Positions 26,442-34,514 of a stretch of 64,000 nt of DNA are shown here, one piece after another. This DNA comes from Kofleriaceae bacterium (GTDB lineage Bacteria > Myxococcota_A > Polyangia > Haliangiales > Haliangiaceae). The stretch spans positions 1 to 64,000 of the forward strand of contig JAGPCY010000002.1 in NCBI GenBank assembly GCA_018057825.1, read 5' to 3'. A program made the position numbers and the translations under genes. The notes beneath the pieces are model-generated. The model had not been told where the DNA came from and made no database searches. It saw only the letters and a program-made list of their open reading frames with translations. Every line of letters starts with the position of its first letter. Positions within the stretch are counted from its first letter, which is position 1.

Positions 26442-26451
26442 CGCGCGCCGC

Positions 26452-27066
26452 TCAGAACTGGTAGCGCAGCCCGAGGTCGAGGCCGAGGCCGGTCTCGTGC
26501 TCGCTCGGCAACGACGCGTCGGACGAGCGGCTCCACGACCGGAAGTCGAGGCCAAAGGCGAAGCGCAGGTGGCGGCCGCCGACGTCGCCGCCGACCCGCG
26601 GCACCAGCAAGAGGCCGGTGTGGCGCTCGTCGGCGTCGTACCCGCGCCAGGTCGAGATCTGGTAGCCGACGTCGAGGCCACCGTGGAAACACAGCGCGCC
26701 GCTCGGGCGGCACGAGCGGGCCTCGAGCCCACCGCGCGCCTCGATGAACTGGCCGCTGCCCTCGGGATCGAAGGCAGTGCCCAGGCCGAGCTGGCCGCGG
26801 GCGTAGATCGGGGTCGCGCCGAGGCGTCGACCGGCCTGGGCGGTGACGGCCAGGTTCACGAACTGATCGGAGGACCCGGTCGCGCTGGCGGCCACGTAGC
26901 CCGGGCTCGGTAGCGCTCGCTCGTCGCCGCCGTCGTCGGTGCCGGCGACGGCGGCGGTGGGGAGGAAGAGGGTGGCCAGGGCGAGGGCGAGGGACACGGC
27001 GGGGCGGGGGCGAGGCGTCATGTCCGGATCCGTCATGTCCGCGTTCGTCATGTCCGCGTTCGTCAT
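26452..27066 (-). CDS. Outer-membrane-type beta-barrel protein
   Basis: 204 residues from ATG 27066, chosen because AAGGA lies about 7 bases upstream. The first 17 residues are a fourfold Met-containing repeat (MTNADMTNADMTDPDMT). A signal peptide follows (VSLALALATLFLPTAAVAG). The mature chain has alternating strands (FVNLAVTAQAGRRLG, PIYARGQLGLGTAF, LLLVPRVGGDVGG, LRFAFGLDFRSW) and ends LGLDLGLRYQF: a terminal aromatic is the classic Bam signal of outer-membrane barrels. Any of the four in-frame ATGs could serve; start position is uncertain within 45 bases. Confidence 0.75.
   Translation of the reverse strand: MTNADMTNADMTDPDMTPRPRPAVSLALALATLFLPTAAVAGTDDGGDERALPSPGYVAASATGSSDQFVNLAVTAQAGRRLGATPIYARGQLGLGTAFDPEGSGQFIEARGGLEARSCRPSGALCFHGGLDVGYQISTWRGYDADERHTGLLLVPRVGGDVGGRHLRFAFGLDFRSWSRSSDASLPSEHETGLGLDLGLRYQF
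27019..27066 (-). repeat. 15-bp tandem repeat giving four in-frame ATG codons
   Basis: In-frame ATGs occur at 27066, 27051, 27036 and 27021 on the minus strand, exactly 15 bases apart, within near-identical units (GACATGACGAACGCG, with the last units diverged). The first ATG has the only decent ribosome site. Confidence 0.85.
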
Positions 27067-27369
27067 GTCCGGATCCTTCAGCAAGCCTCGGGCCGAGCGC
27101 CAAGCGCGCGGAGGCACGGGGCGGGCGCGACCGAATCTCACCAGGCTGATGAAGGCGCCCGGGGCGCCGGGTTGGCCTTCGACACCCTGCGGCGGCACGC
27201 GCGGCGGCTTCGGCGGGTGCCGGCCACGGCGCCGGATGGCTACTCGATCCGCCGGCTGGCGGAGGGGCATCGCGGTCGCCGGCCACTCGAGGAGCCGGTC
27301 AGTGCGCCATAGAAATCAACTGGTTAGCCTGATTCATGGCTGGCACTGCCATTGCTCTACGTCCGCGAC
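27067..27369. other. Divergent intergenic region, no gene seen
   Basis: The region lies between the leftward beta-barrel gene and the rightward lipoprotein gene. An AT-richer island at about 27305-27345 is the best candidate for the rightward promoter; no clear -35/-10 pair could be assigned. Open frames through it are Arg/Pro-rich and unconvincing. Confidence 0.35.
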
Positions 27370-29001
27370 ATGAAGCGCCTCTCGCCCCTGGCCGTCCTCT
27401 GCGCCGCCCCCCTCGTCGCCGGCCCCCTGGCCGCCTGCGCCACCGAGGACGACCCCTTCGAGGGCGAGATCGTGAAGGACGAGGACGGCAAGGCGGACTC
27501 GAGCGCCGCCGCGATCTTCCTGGACATGGAGTTCGACGGCACGCTGTTCACCGACTCGTCGTGGAACGCCGAGCAGACCGTGAAGGATCAGCTCCTCTAC
27601 ACGATCGGTCAGCTGAACGGGAAGAACTCGGTCGGTCGCCTGGACAAGGTCCAGCTCACCAACGTCGTGAAGACCACCGAGGGCGGCCGCACCAAGATCA
27701 CCTACCACGCCAAGATGCCGGTCGCGTGGGGCTCGAAGACCAACATCCCGTCGAGCGTGAACCTGACGTTCCCGGCCGACATGAGCTACGCGCGGCTCGA
27801 CGCCTTCGCCACCTCCTACGGCGCCAAGTGCGTCGACTGGGGCGCCCACGACGTCGACTCGGGGTCGATGTGGTACTACTTCCGCCCCGAGCGCTCGGGC
27901 TGCGCGTTCACCGCCGCCGACGTCTACAAGACCACCGCGTCGTTGACCGTCTCGCCGATCAACACCACCGGCAAGTTCCCCGAGTACGACAAGGTCTGGG
28001 AGGACAACTCGCTGAAGATGGTCGCCATCTTCGGCAAGTACGAGGACGGCGCGACCACCTCGTCCGACGCCGGCATCGCCGCCTGGAACGCGTTCCTGGC
28101 GCAGATGAAGACCTCGCTCGGCGCCTACAGCGTGACCACGACCCCGGCCACCCTGCCGGCGAACCCCGGCACCTCGGTGACCGACGTCGAGTTCCGCGCG
28201 ACCATGGCGGACGGCAAGACCATCGTCGTGAACGCGCTCCTCACCGACAACGTGCGCACCGCCCTCAACCAGAGCGCGTTCCGCACCAAGTACGAGGGCC
28301 TGTCGACCCGCGCGGACTTCATCGTCTACAACGGCCACGCCGGCCTGGGCGCCAACGTCCGCGCGCTGTCGCGCGCCGGTCGCTGGGTCGCCGGGCAGTA
28401 CCTGATCATGTTCGAGAACGGCTGCGACACCTACGCCTACGTCGATGGCTCGATTATCGAGGCCCACAAGGCGATCAACCCGGACGACCCGATCGGCACC
28501 AAGTACGTCGACGTCATCAACAACGGCATGCCGGCGTTCTTCTCGTCGATGCCGGGCGCGACCATGGCGATGTTCAAGGGCCTCCTGTCGCACGCCGAGC
28601 CCAAGACCTACGAGCAGATCTTCGCCGGGGTCGACAAGTCGCAGGTCGTCCTGGTGACCGGTGAGGCCGACAACACCTTCACCCCGGGCGCTGGCGGCAA
28701 CCCCGAGACCTGGCCGGGTCTGTCGGCCAGCGGCGCGGTCAAGAAGTCGGAGATCAAGAAGTTCCCGACCCCGACCCTGGCCGCCGGCACCTACACCTTC
28801 GAGATGACCGGCACCGGCGACGCCGACCTCTACGTCCGCGTCGGCAGCGAGCCGAGCGCCAACCGCTACGACTGCCGCCCGTACAAGAACGGCTCGAACG
28901 AGGCCTGCACCGTGACCCTCGCCCGCGCCGCCAAGATCTACGTCCAGGTCCGCGGCTACGCGACCACCTCGGACTTCGCGCTGGCCGGCAAGAAGAACTG
29001 A
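27370..29001 (+). CDS. Lipoprotein with possible clan-CD peptidase dyad and C-terminal PPC domain
   Basis: 543 residues from ATG 27370. Signal VAGPLAACATED with lipobox Cys. The central part includes ADFIVYNGHAGLGANV (His323) and QYLIMFENGCDTYAYVDG (Cys352), a His-Gly then Cys arrangement reminiscent of caspase-like/gingipain cysteine peptidases. The C-terminus (about 455-543; GTYTFEMTGTGDADLYVRVG, CTVTLARAAKIYVQVRGY) is a PPC domain, often found after secreted peptidases and removed during export. Function as a peptidase is inference. Lys and Asn content is high for this genome. Start taken after the weaker ATG at 27352 because it begins the signal peptide. Confidence 0.8.
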   Translation: MKRLSPLAVLCAAPLVAGPLAACATEDDPFEGEIVKDEDGKADSSAAAIFLDMEFDGTLFTDSSWNAEQTVKDQLLYTIGQLNGKNSVGRLDKVQLTNVVKTTEGGRTKITYHAKMPVAWGSKTNIPSSVNLTFPADMSYARLDAFATSYGAKCVDWGAHDVDSGSMWYYFRPERSGCAFTAADVYKTTASLTVSPINTTGKFPEYDKVWEDNSLKMVAIFGKYEDGATTSSDAGIAAWNAFLAQMKTSLGAYSVTTTPATLPANPGTSVTDVEFRATMADGKTIVVNALLTDNVRTALNQSAFRTKYEGLSTRADFIVYNGHAGLGANVRALSRAGRWVAGQYLIMFENGCDTYAYVDGSIIEAHKAINPDDPIGTKYVDVINNGMPAFFSSMPGATMAMFKGLLSHAEPKTYEQIFAGVDKSQVVLVTGEADNTFTPGAGGNPETWPGLSASGAVKKSEIKKFPTPTLAAGTYTFEMTGTGDADLYVRVGSEPSANRYDCRPYKNGSNEACTVTLARAAKIYVQVRGYATTSDFALAGKKN

Positions 29002-29071
29002 CGACCTGCGGCGACCGCCGCGCGTGAGAATGGCCCCGCGAGGGGCCATCGGTGCTTTCGGGGCGAGCCCT

Positions 29072-29336
29072 CCCTCGGACTCGGTCTCGGACTCGGTCTC
29101 GGACTTCGAACTCGGACTCGGACTCGGGTTCGGGTTCGGGTTCGGGTTCGGGTTCGGGTTCGGGTTCGGGTTCGGGTTCGGGTTCGGGTTCGGGTTCGGG
29201 TTCGGCCTCGGCCTCGGCCTCGGCCTCGGTCTCGGACTCGGACTCGGACTCGGACTCGGCCTCCGCCTCGGTCTCGGACTCGGCCTCGGTCTCGGTCTCG
29301 GTCTCGGCCTCGGTCTCGGTCTCCGCCTCGGACTCC
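29072..29336. repeat. Hexamer tract C (GGACTC/GGTCTC/GGGTTC)
   Basis: About 265 bases of degenerate hexamers between two rightward genes, including a run of roughly a dozen GGGTTC units near 29124-29204. It begins about 70 bases after the stop at 29001. Confidence 0.95.
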
Positions 29337-29393
29337 CGCCGGCGAGCCCGGGCCGACGTGACCGCGCCGCGGCGCCGTGCGAACCTGTCGGGC

Positions 29394-29957
29394 ATGCCGC
29401 GCTCGCCGACCGTCGCGCAGCTCGCCGCGCAGGTGGCGGCGCTGGCCGCGAAGCTCGATCGCCTGAGCGAGGCGCCGGCCGCGCCGCGCCCCCGCACCCG
29501 GCAGGCCGCGCCCTCGGCCTCCGGCGGCGAGCTGTTGCCGCTGATCGAGCGGCGCAACCCGCCGGCCAAGCGCAAGCCGGGCCGACGGAGCGGCGCCGTG
29601 GTCTACGGCGGCGCGGTGACGCCGGCCAGCGGCGGCGAGTACCTGTGGCTCGTCGAGCGCGCCACCGACGACGTCATGGCGGTCGACGCCGATCGCGCCG
29701 CGGCGGTGCTGGCGGCGCTGGGCAGCGGCCCACGCCTGCGCCTGATCCTGGCGATCCTCGATCGCCCTCGCACTGCCGCCGAGCTGCGCGGCGTCCTCGG
29801 CAGCCGCTCGCCGGGCCCGGTCTACCATCACCTGCGCGATCTCGTGGCGCTCGGCCTGATCGCGCAACGCGAGCGCCGCTACGTCGTGCCGCCGCGGCAG
29901 GTGGTGCCGCTCCTGACCGCGCTGTGCCTGGCCATCGATCTCGCGACCCCCGCGTGA
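29394..29957 (+). CDS. Winged-helix (ArsR/HTH-type) regulator
   Basis: 187 residues. N-terminal coiled-coil-like helix (VAQLAAQVAALAAKLDRL), a Pro/Arg linker, then from about residue 100 a winged-helix domain: LGSGPRLRLILAILDRPRTAAELRGVLGSR, PGPVYHHLRDLVALGLIAQRERRYVVP. The pattern fits ArsR-like or PadR-like regulators. The YHHL motif is the recognition helix of many HTH_20-type proteins. The frame extends upstream through hexamer tract C, but that stretch is Ser-dipeptide repeat and excluded. Target unknown; the neighbouring hemF-like gene is a candidate. Confidence 0.82.
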   Translation: MPRSPTVAQLAAQVAALAAKLDRLSEAPAAPRPRTRQAAPSASGGELLPLIERRNPPAKRKPGRRSGAVVYGGAVTPASGGEYLWLVERATDDVMAVDADRAAAVLAALGSGPRLRLILAILDRPRTAAELRGVLGSRSPGPVYHHLRDLVALGLIAQRERRYVVPPRQVVPLLTALCLAIDLATPA

Positions 29958-29960
29958 CTC

Positions 29961-30124
<164 letters not shown>

Positions 30125-30142
30125 GCCTGCTACGGTCAGCCG

Positions 30143-31177
30143 ATGTTCGTCCCCGCTGCCGCCCCGGGCGCCGCCCGCGCCCTCGCCTTGGTCGAGTCGC
30201 TCCAGCGCGGCTTCGCCGCCGATCTCGAGGCCACCCTGGCGACCGCCGGCGATCCCGTCCGCTTCACCCCGACCTCGTGGCTGCGCGACGGCGGCCGCCA
30301 CGGCGGCGGCACCCGACTGGGCGTCGCCGACACCGCCGCGATCGATCGCGCGTCGATCAACGTCAGCCAGGTCCACTACGACGACCAACCCGACCGCGCG
30401 CTGGCGTCGGCCACCGCGCTGTCGACGATCATCCACCCGCGCTCGCCCCACGCCCCGAGCGTCCACATCCACGTGAGCTGGACCGCCCAGCGCGCCGGCC
30501 GCGCCTACTGGCGCGTGATGGCGGATCTGAACCCGGCGCTGCCACGCCCCGCCGACACCGCGCGGTTCGCCGCCGCCCTGCGCGCCGCCGCCCCCCACCT
30601 CGACGATCTGGCCCACGCCCAGGGCGATCGCTACTTCTGGATCCCGGCCCTCGACCGCCACCGCGGCGTGACCCACTTCTACCTCGAGGACCACGCCACC
30701 GCCGACGCCGACGCCGACCACGACCTGGCCGCGGCGGTCGGCCGCGCCGCCACCTCGACCTACGCCGCGATCCTGGCCGACGCCCTGGCCGCGGCGACGC
30801 CGATCACCGACGCCGATCGCGCCGCGCAGCTCGCGTACCACACGCTGTACTTGTTCCAGGTCCTGACCCTCGACCGCGGCACCACCGCAGGGCTCCTGGT
30901 CCACGATCAGAACGACGTCGGCGTGCTCGGCTCGCTGCCCTCGAGGGTCGATCGCGCGCTCCTGGCGAGCTGGCGCGTTCGGGTGCCGCCGCCACAGGAG
31001 CGGCTGGTCGACGCGCTGGTTGCGGCCTTGCCGCCCGGCGAGCCGGCGCCGGTGACCGACGACGCCAAGCTGGCCCTGGCCGCCGCGGTCCGCGCCCACT
31101 ATCGGGCGCACCCCGAGGCCCTCGAGCTTCAGGCCAGCGGTGGCGTCGAGGTCCCGACGATCGCGAACCACCGCTGA
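30143..31177 (+). CDS. Divergent homologue of oxygen-dependent coproporphyrinogen III oxidase (HemF)
   Basis: 344 residues. Landmarks match the HemF family: INVSQVHYDD, STIIHPRSPHAPSVHIHVSW, GVTHFYLED, LYLFQVLTLDRGTTAGL and LGSLPSRVDRALLASW. In the family the enzyme decarboxylates coproporphyrinogen III with O2. Several residues usually invariant are changed: the VHxNVR segment reads VHIHVS, and the PHRxE loop reads PALDRH. It may therefore have a different substrate or be a weak oxidase. The HTH gene upstream could regulate it. ATG 30143 is used. Confidence 0.8.
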   Translation: MFVPAAAPGAARALALVESLQRGFAADLEATLATAGDPVRFTPTSWLRDGGRHGGGTRLGVADTAAIDRASINVSQVHYDDQPDRALASATALSTIIHPRSPHAPSVHIHVSWTAQRAGRAYWRVMADLNPALPRPADTARFAAALRAAAPHLDDLAHAQGDRYFWIPALDRHRGVTHFYLEDHATADADADHDLAAAVGRAATSTYAAILADALAAATPITDADRAAQLAYHTLYLFQVLTLDRGTTAGLLVHDQNDVGVLGSLPSRVDRALLASWRVRVPPPQERLVDALVAALPPGEPAPVTDDAKLALAAAVRAHYRAHPEALELQASGGVEVPTIANHR

Positions 31178-31181
31178 GGAC

Positions 31182-31312
31182 CGGGACCGGGACCGAGACC
31201 GAGGCGGAGACTGAGGCCGAGGCCGAGTCCGAGACCGAGGCCGAGACCGAGACCGAGTCCGAGGCCGAGACCGAGGCCGAAACCGAGACCGAGTCCGAGT
31301 CCGAGTCCGAGT
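31182..31312. repeat. Hexamer tract E (GAGACC/GAGGCC/GAGTCC)
   Basis: About 130 bases of hexamers filling the gap between convergent stops at 31177 and 31312; the leftward gene's TGA abuts it. On that gene's sense strand it reads GGTCTC/GGCCTC/GGACTC. Confidence 0.95.
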
Positions 31313-32763
31313 CAGCGCGGATCGAGGCGGAGGAACCGAGACGAGGCGGCGTCCTCGACGGCGCCGACCAGGGCGAAGGGCGCCTTGGCGCAGGCCAAGG
31401 TGATCTCGACGCCGCGGGTGGTCGCGGCCCCGACGGTGGCGGCGGTGCAGGGGCCGAGCTGGGCGGCGACCGCGGCCAGCGCGGCGCGGAGCTCGGCGAC
31501 CGGCGTGGTGGCGAGGAAGCTCGGGGCGAAGGTCGCGGCCAGGTCGTCGTCGTCGTCGGTGGCCGCGTTGACTAGCGCGACCACGCGATCGGCCGCGGTC
31601 TGGTAGCGAGCCCGGGCCGCGGCGTCGAGGTCGTCGGGGCGACAGCGCGCCGGCGCCGCGCTCGCGGTCGCGGCGCGCACCAAGGCCACCGCGACGCAGT
31701 CGGCGAGGCCGGCGTCGCCGCCAGCGGTCAGCACCGCGACCCCGACCTCGGCCCCGGGCCGGATCATGAGCGACGCGGCGTAGTCGGTGGTCGAGCCGGT
31801 GTGCCCGACCAGCCGGTCGCCGTCGACGGTGGCGACCAGCCAGCCGATCCCGTGAGGGCCGGGGAGCGGATCGTCGGTCAGCGCGGTGGCCAGGTCGGCC
31901 GGCGCCAGGACCTCGGGATGGGCGCCGAGGGCCAGGCCGACCAGGCCGCTGAGCTCGTCGGCGTTGACCACCAGCCCGCCGGCCGGCTCGAAGGCCCCGA
32001 GCTGCCAGCTCGGCGGATCGACGGTGCCGTCGGGCGCGACGCCGACGGCGCGCTCGTCGGGCGCGACCGCGGCGAGGTCCCAGCGGGCGCCGCCCAGGCC
32101 CAGGGGCGCGAGGACCTGATCGTCGACGAAGGCGCGCCACGGCTGACCGCTGACGCGGGCCGCGATCAGGCCGACCAGGGCCATGCCGGCGTTGGAGTAC
32201 GCGTAGCGCGCGCCCGGCGCGAACTCGGTCGGCCCACCGAGCGCGGCCAGGAACGCCGCCTCGGTCGGCCCGGGGGCGCCGGTCCAGTACGGCGCCGAAC
32301 CGTCGCCGATCGACGGCACGCCGGCGGTGTGGGTGACCAGATGGCGCACGGTCACGCCGGGCAGCGCGCGCGCCAGCTCCGGCAACCAGCGCCCGACCGG
32401 CTCGTCGAGGGACAGGCGCCCCGCGGCCACCAAGCGGAGCGCCGCGGTGGCGGTGACCAGCTTGGTGATCGAGCCGATGCGGTAGCGCGTGGTGCGGTCG
32501 GGCGGGGCGCCGCCGCGCGCGTCGCGGGCGCCACGGCCGTGACTCCACCGCACGCCGGTGCGGTCGTAGATCGCGACCACCGCCGACGGCGTCGTCGCTA
32601 GCTCGCGGTCGACCCAGGCCGCGAGGGCACCGGGCTCGTCGAGGAGCGGCAGCCGGGTCGGGGGCGGCGCCGGCGGGGGCGCGGTGGGCGCTGCGGGGCG
32701 AGGGCCGGGGCCGCAGGCGGCGACGGCGACGGCGAGAGTGGCGGCGAGAGCGACGCGCTTCAT
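31312..32763 (-). CDS. Lipoprotein with serine beta-lactamase/esterase fold
   Basis: 483 residues. Signal LAVAVAACGPG with lipobox Cys, then a Pro/Ala linker. The beta-lactamase (class C/DD-peptidase-like) domain shows SITK (Ser-x-x-Lys), YSN in RYAYSNAG and HTG in VGHTGSTTDYA, the three active-site motifs of the penicillin-binding-protein/esterase VIII family. A C-terminal helical extension (about 375-475, acidic DDDDD stretch) is extra. A perfect 9-bp palindrome directly abuts the ATG, leaving no room for a ribosome site. Probably an envelope hydrolase. Confidence 0.9.
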   Translation of the reverse strand: MKRVALAATLAVAVAACGPGPRPAAPTAPPPAPPPTRLPLLDEPGALAAWVDRELATTPSAVVAIYDRTGVRWSHGRGARDARGGAPPDRTTRYRIGSITKLVTATAALRLVAAGRLSLDEPVGRWLPELARALPGVTVRHLVTHTAGVPSIGDGSAPYWTGAPGPTEAAFLAALGGPTEFAPGARYAYSNAGMALVGLIAARVSGQPWRAFVDDQVLAPLGLGGARWDLAAVAPDERAVGVAPDGTVDPPSWQLGAFEPAGGLVVNADELSGLVGLALGAHPEVLAPADLATALTDDPLPGPHGIGWLVATVDGDRLVGHTGSTTDYAASLMIRPGAEVGVAVLTAGGDAGLADCVAVALVRAATASAAPARCRPDDLDAAARARYQTAADRVVALVNAATDDDDDLAATFAPSFLATTPVAELRAALAAVAAQLGPCTAATVGAATTRGVEITLACAKAPFALVGAVEDAASSRFLRLDPR

Positions 32764-32783
32764 GATTCTAGAAGTCTAGAATC
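32764..32783. promoter_or_regulatory. Palindrome abutting start codon of the beta-lactamase-fold lipoprotein gene
   Basis: GATTCTAGA-AG-TCTAGAATC: a perfect 9-bp inverted repeat with a 2-base spacer, AT-rich in a GC-rich setting, immediately 5' of the ATG at 32763 with no gap. Likely an operator for a dimeric repressor or, if transcribed, a hairpin blocking translation start. Nothing identifies the regulator. Confidence 0.6.
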
Positions 32784-32853
32784 GCGGAGCGCAGGCGGCA
32801 AGGCCGGCCCGCGATGGGCCGCCGGCGAGCTGCCGTCCGAGCGCCGCGGCCGC

Positions 32854-33849
32854 TCAGCGCGCGTCGGCGATGGCCCGGGCCCGGGCCTCGGACCACGCGG
32901 CCTCGTCGTCGAGCCCGAGGCGTCGCCACGCCACCGCCAGCGCCGCCTCGCGGGCCCCCAGGTCGAAGCCGATGTTCCACCACAACTTGCGCAGGCACAC
33001 CGGGCACGGGTGTAGCGGATGGGCGTCGAACTCGGCCTGGTGATTCGCGCCGGCGACCACGCAGCTCCAGTGCACGCAGTGCGGCAGGCCGAACATGTGG
33101 GCCAGCTCATGGACCAAGACCTGCGCCGAGCGCCGGGTCAGGGTCCGCCGCCAGTCGTCGGGGCGTGGCTTGCCGAAGAACGCCGGGTCGTAGCGGGCGA
33201 AGCTCTGCACCCCGACCCGCTCGGTCAAGGTCGCCTGGCCGTAGACGAAGTTCCATGACGGCTCGGGATACAGATCGGTCATCGTCACCGCCATGAGCGC
33301 GTAGGCGTCGCGCGGCACCTGCAACGTGAGCCAGCGCAAGAGGTCCGGGGCCAGCACCTGGGGCTTGCCGGTGTCGTCGTTCGTCCGCCGGGTCGCCGCC
33401 GCGGTCGCCAGGTCGACCGCGGGCAGGATCCGGACCTCGAGCTGGAAGAACGCCGCCACCAGCGCCGCCAGGTCCTCGAGCGGCGGCGTGCGCTCGGCCG
33501 GCAGCTCGCCCAGCGGCAAGAGGTAGAGCACCCGACGGCGCTCGTCGGGGCGGTTGGGCGAGGACCGCTCGTACTGCGCAAAGGTCTGGCCCCGCTCGGG
33601 ATGCGCGGAAAGCCAGTCGCCGGGCCCGGGCTCCGGCCGCGGCGCGTGGTCGGCGGGGTCGAGGGCCCGACGCTCCGCCGGGCTCAGCTCGCCTTGGTCG
33701 CCGATCGCGGCGATCGGCTTGGGCACGGGAGCCTTGGGCCCGGTCCGAGCCATCTCGCGGCGCGGGGCCGGCGGCTCGCGCGGCGCCGCGCGGTCGCGGC
33801 AACCGAGCGCCAGGAGGCCCAGGATCACCAGCAGGTTAAGCGCGCGCAT
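32854..33849 (-). CDS. Archaemetzincin-family metalloprotease lipoprotein
   Basis: 331 residues. Signal NLLVILGLLALGCRD with lipobox Cys. The catalytic site HELAHMFGLPHC is followed by CX4C (HCVHWSC) and a second CPVC pair, the zinc ligands that define archaemetzincins (HExxHxxGxxH/C with added structural zinc). N-terminal Pro/Arg linker to about residue 60. Archaemetzincins are aminopeptidase-like enzymes of unclear natural substrate; most are cytoplasmic, so a lipoprotein form is less usual. It lies 48 bases from folE, which is transcribed upstream in the same direction. Confidence 0.9.
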   Translation of the reverse strand: MRALNLLVILGLLALGCRDRAAPREPPAPRREMARTGPKAPVPKPIAAIGDQGELSPAERRALDPADHAPRPEPGPGDWLSAHPERGQTFAQYERSSPNRPDERRRVLYLLPLGELPAERTPPLEDLAALVAAFFQLEVRILPAVDLATAAATRRTNDDTGKPQVLAPDLLRWLTLQVPRDAYALMAVTMTDLYPEPSWNFVYGQATLTERVGVQSFARYDPAFFGKPRPDDWRRTLTRRSAQVLVHELAHMFGLPHCVHWSCVVAGANHQAEFDAHPLHPCPVCLRKLWWNIGFDLGAREAALAVAWRRLGLDDEAAWSEARARAIADAR

Positions 33850-33897
33850 GGCGGTTCGACACCGCCGCTCGGCCGCGGTTTCCTCGGCCGCGCGTGG

Positions 33898-34503
33898 CTA
33901 CAGGATCGTCGACGGCGCGTTGGTCGTCACGAGCTTGATGAACTCCTCGCGGGTCGCCAGCTCGAGGAACACGCCACGGACCGCGCTGGTGACCAGCCGG
34001 GCCTCGTGGGCGCCGACGCCGCGGGCCGCCATGCACATGTGCAGGCCCTCGCAGTAGACGGCGGCGCCCTGGCTGTCGAGCTGTTCGTGCAGGATCATCG
34101 CCAGCTCGTGGGTGAGGTCCTCCTGCAGCCGCGGGCCCCGCGCGATCATCTTCACGAGCCGCGACATCTTCGACAGCCCGAGCACCTTGCGGGTCGGGAT
34201 GTACGCCACCGAGATCCGATAGATCACCGGGAGCAGATGGTGCGGGCACACCCCGAACGCGGTGTTGTGCTTGGAGATGACCATCTCGCCGTACTTGGCG
34301 GGGAAGGTCTTGGCCAGGAGCGCCTCGACCTCGGTGGCGACCGCCGCGTGGCCGTGGACCAGCTCGTGGAAGCCCTTGGCGGCGCGGGCCGCGGTCCCGG
34401 CGAAGTTCTCGTCGTCGACGTCGTAGCCGAGGACGCCGAGGCCTTCGACGATCTTGTCGAAGCCCTCGTTGAACAGCGCCAGCGCTTTGGGGTCGAGCTG
34501 CAT
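33898..34503 (-). CDS. folE: GTP cyclohydrolase I
   Basis: 201 residues, full length for FolE. Zinc and active-site motifs are intact: CPHHLLP in FGVCPHHLLPV, LSKMSRLVK, and CEGLHMCMAARG. The enzyme converts GTP to dihydroneopterin triphosphate, the first step of folate, biopterin or queuosine-type pathways. No other folate gene is near. It lies 11 bases downstream of mutY in the same orientation, suggesting a joint transcript mutY-folE-archaemetzincin. Confidence 0.95.
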   Translation of the reverse strand: MQLDPKALALFNEGFDKIVEGLGVLGYDVDDENFAGTAARAAKGFHELVHGHAAVATEVEALLAKTFPAKYGEMVISKHNTAFGVCPHHLLPVIYRISVAYIPTRKVLGLSKMSRLVKMIARGPRLQEDLTHELAMILHEQLDSQGAAVYCEGLHMCMAARGVGAHEARLVTSAVRGVFLELATREEFIKLVTTNAPSTIL

Positions 34504-34514
34504 AAGCTAGCGAT

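Noticed and set aside
28608..29575. Minus-strand frame through tract C
   Set aside because: Runs through the repeat as Glu-rich sequence and then through the antisense of the PPC domain; no credible start.
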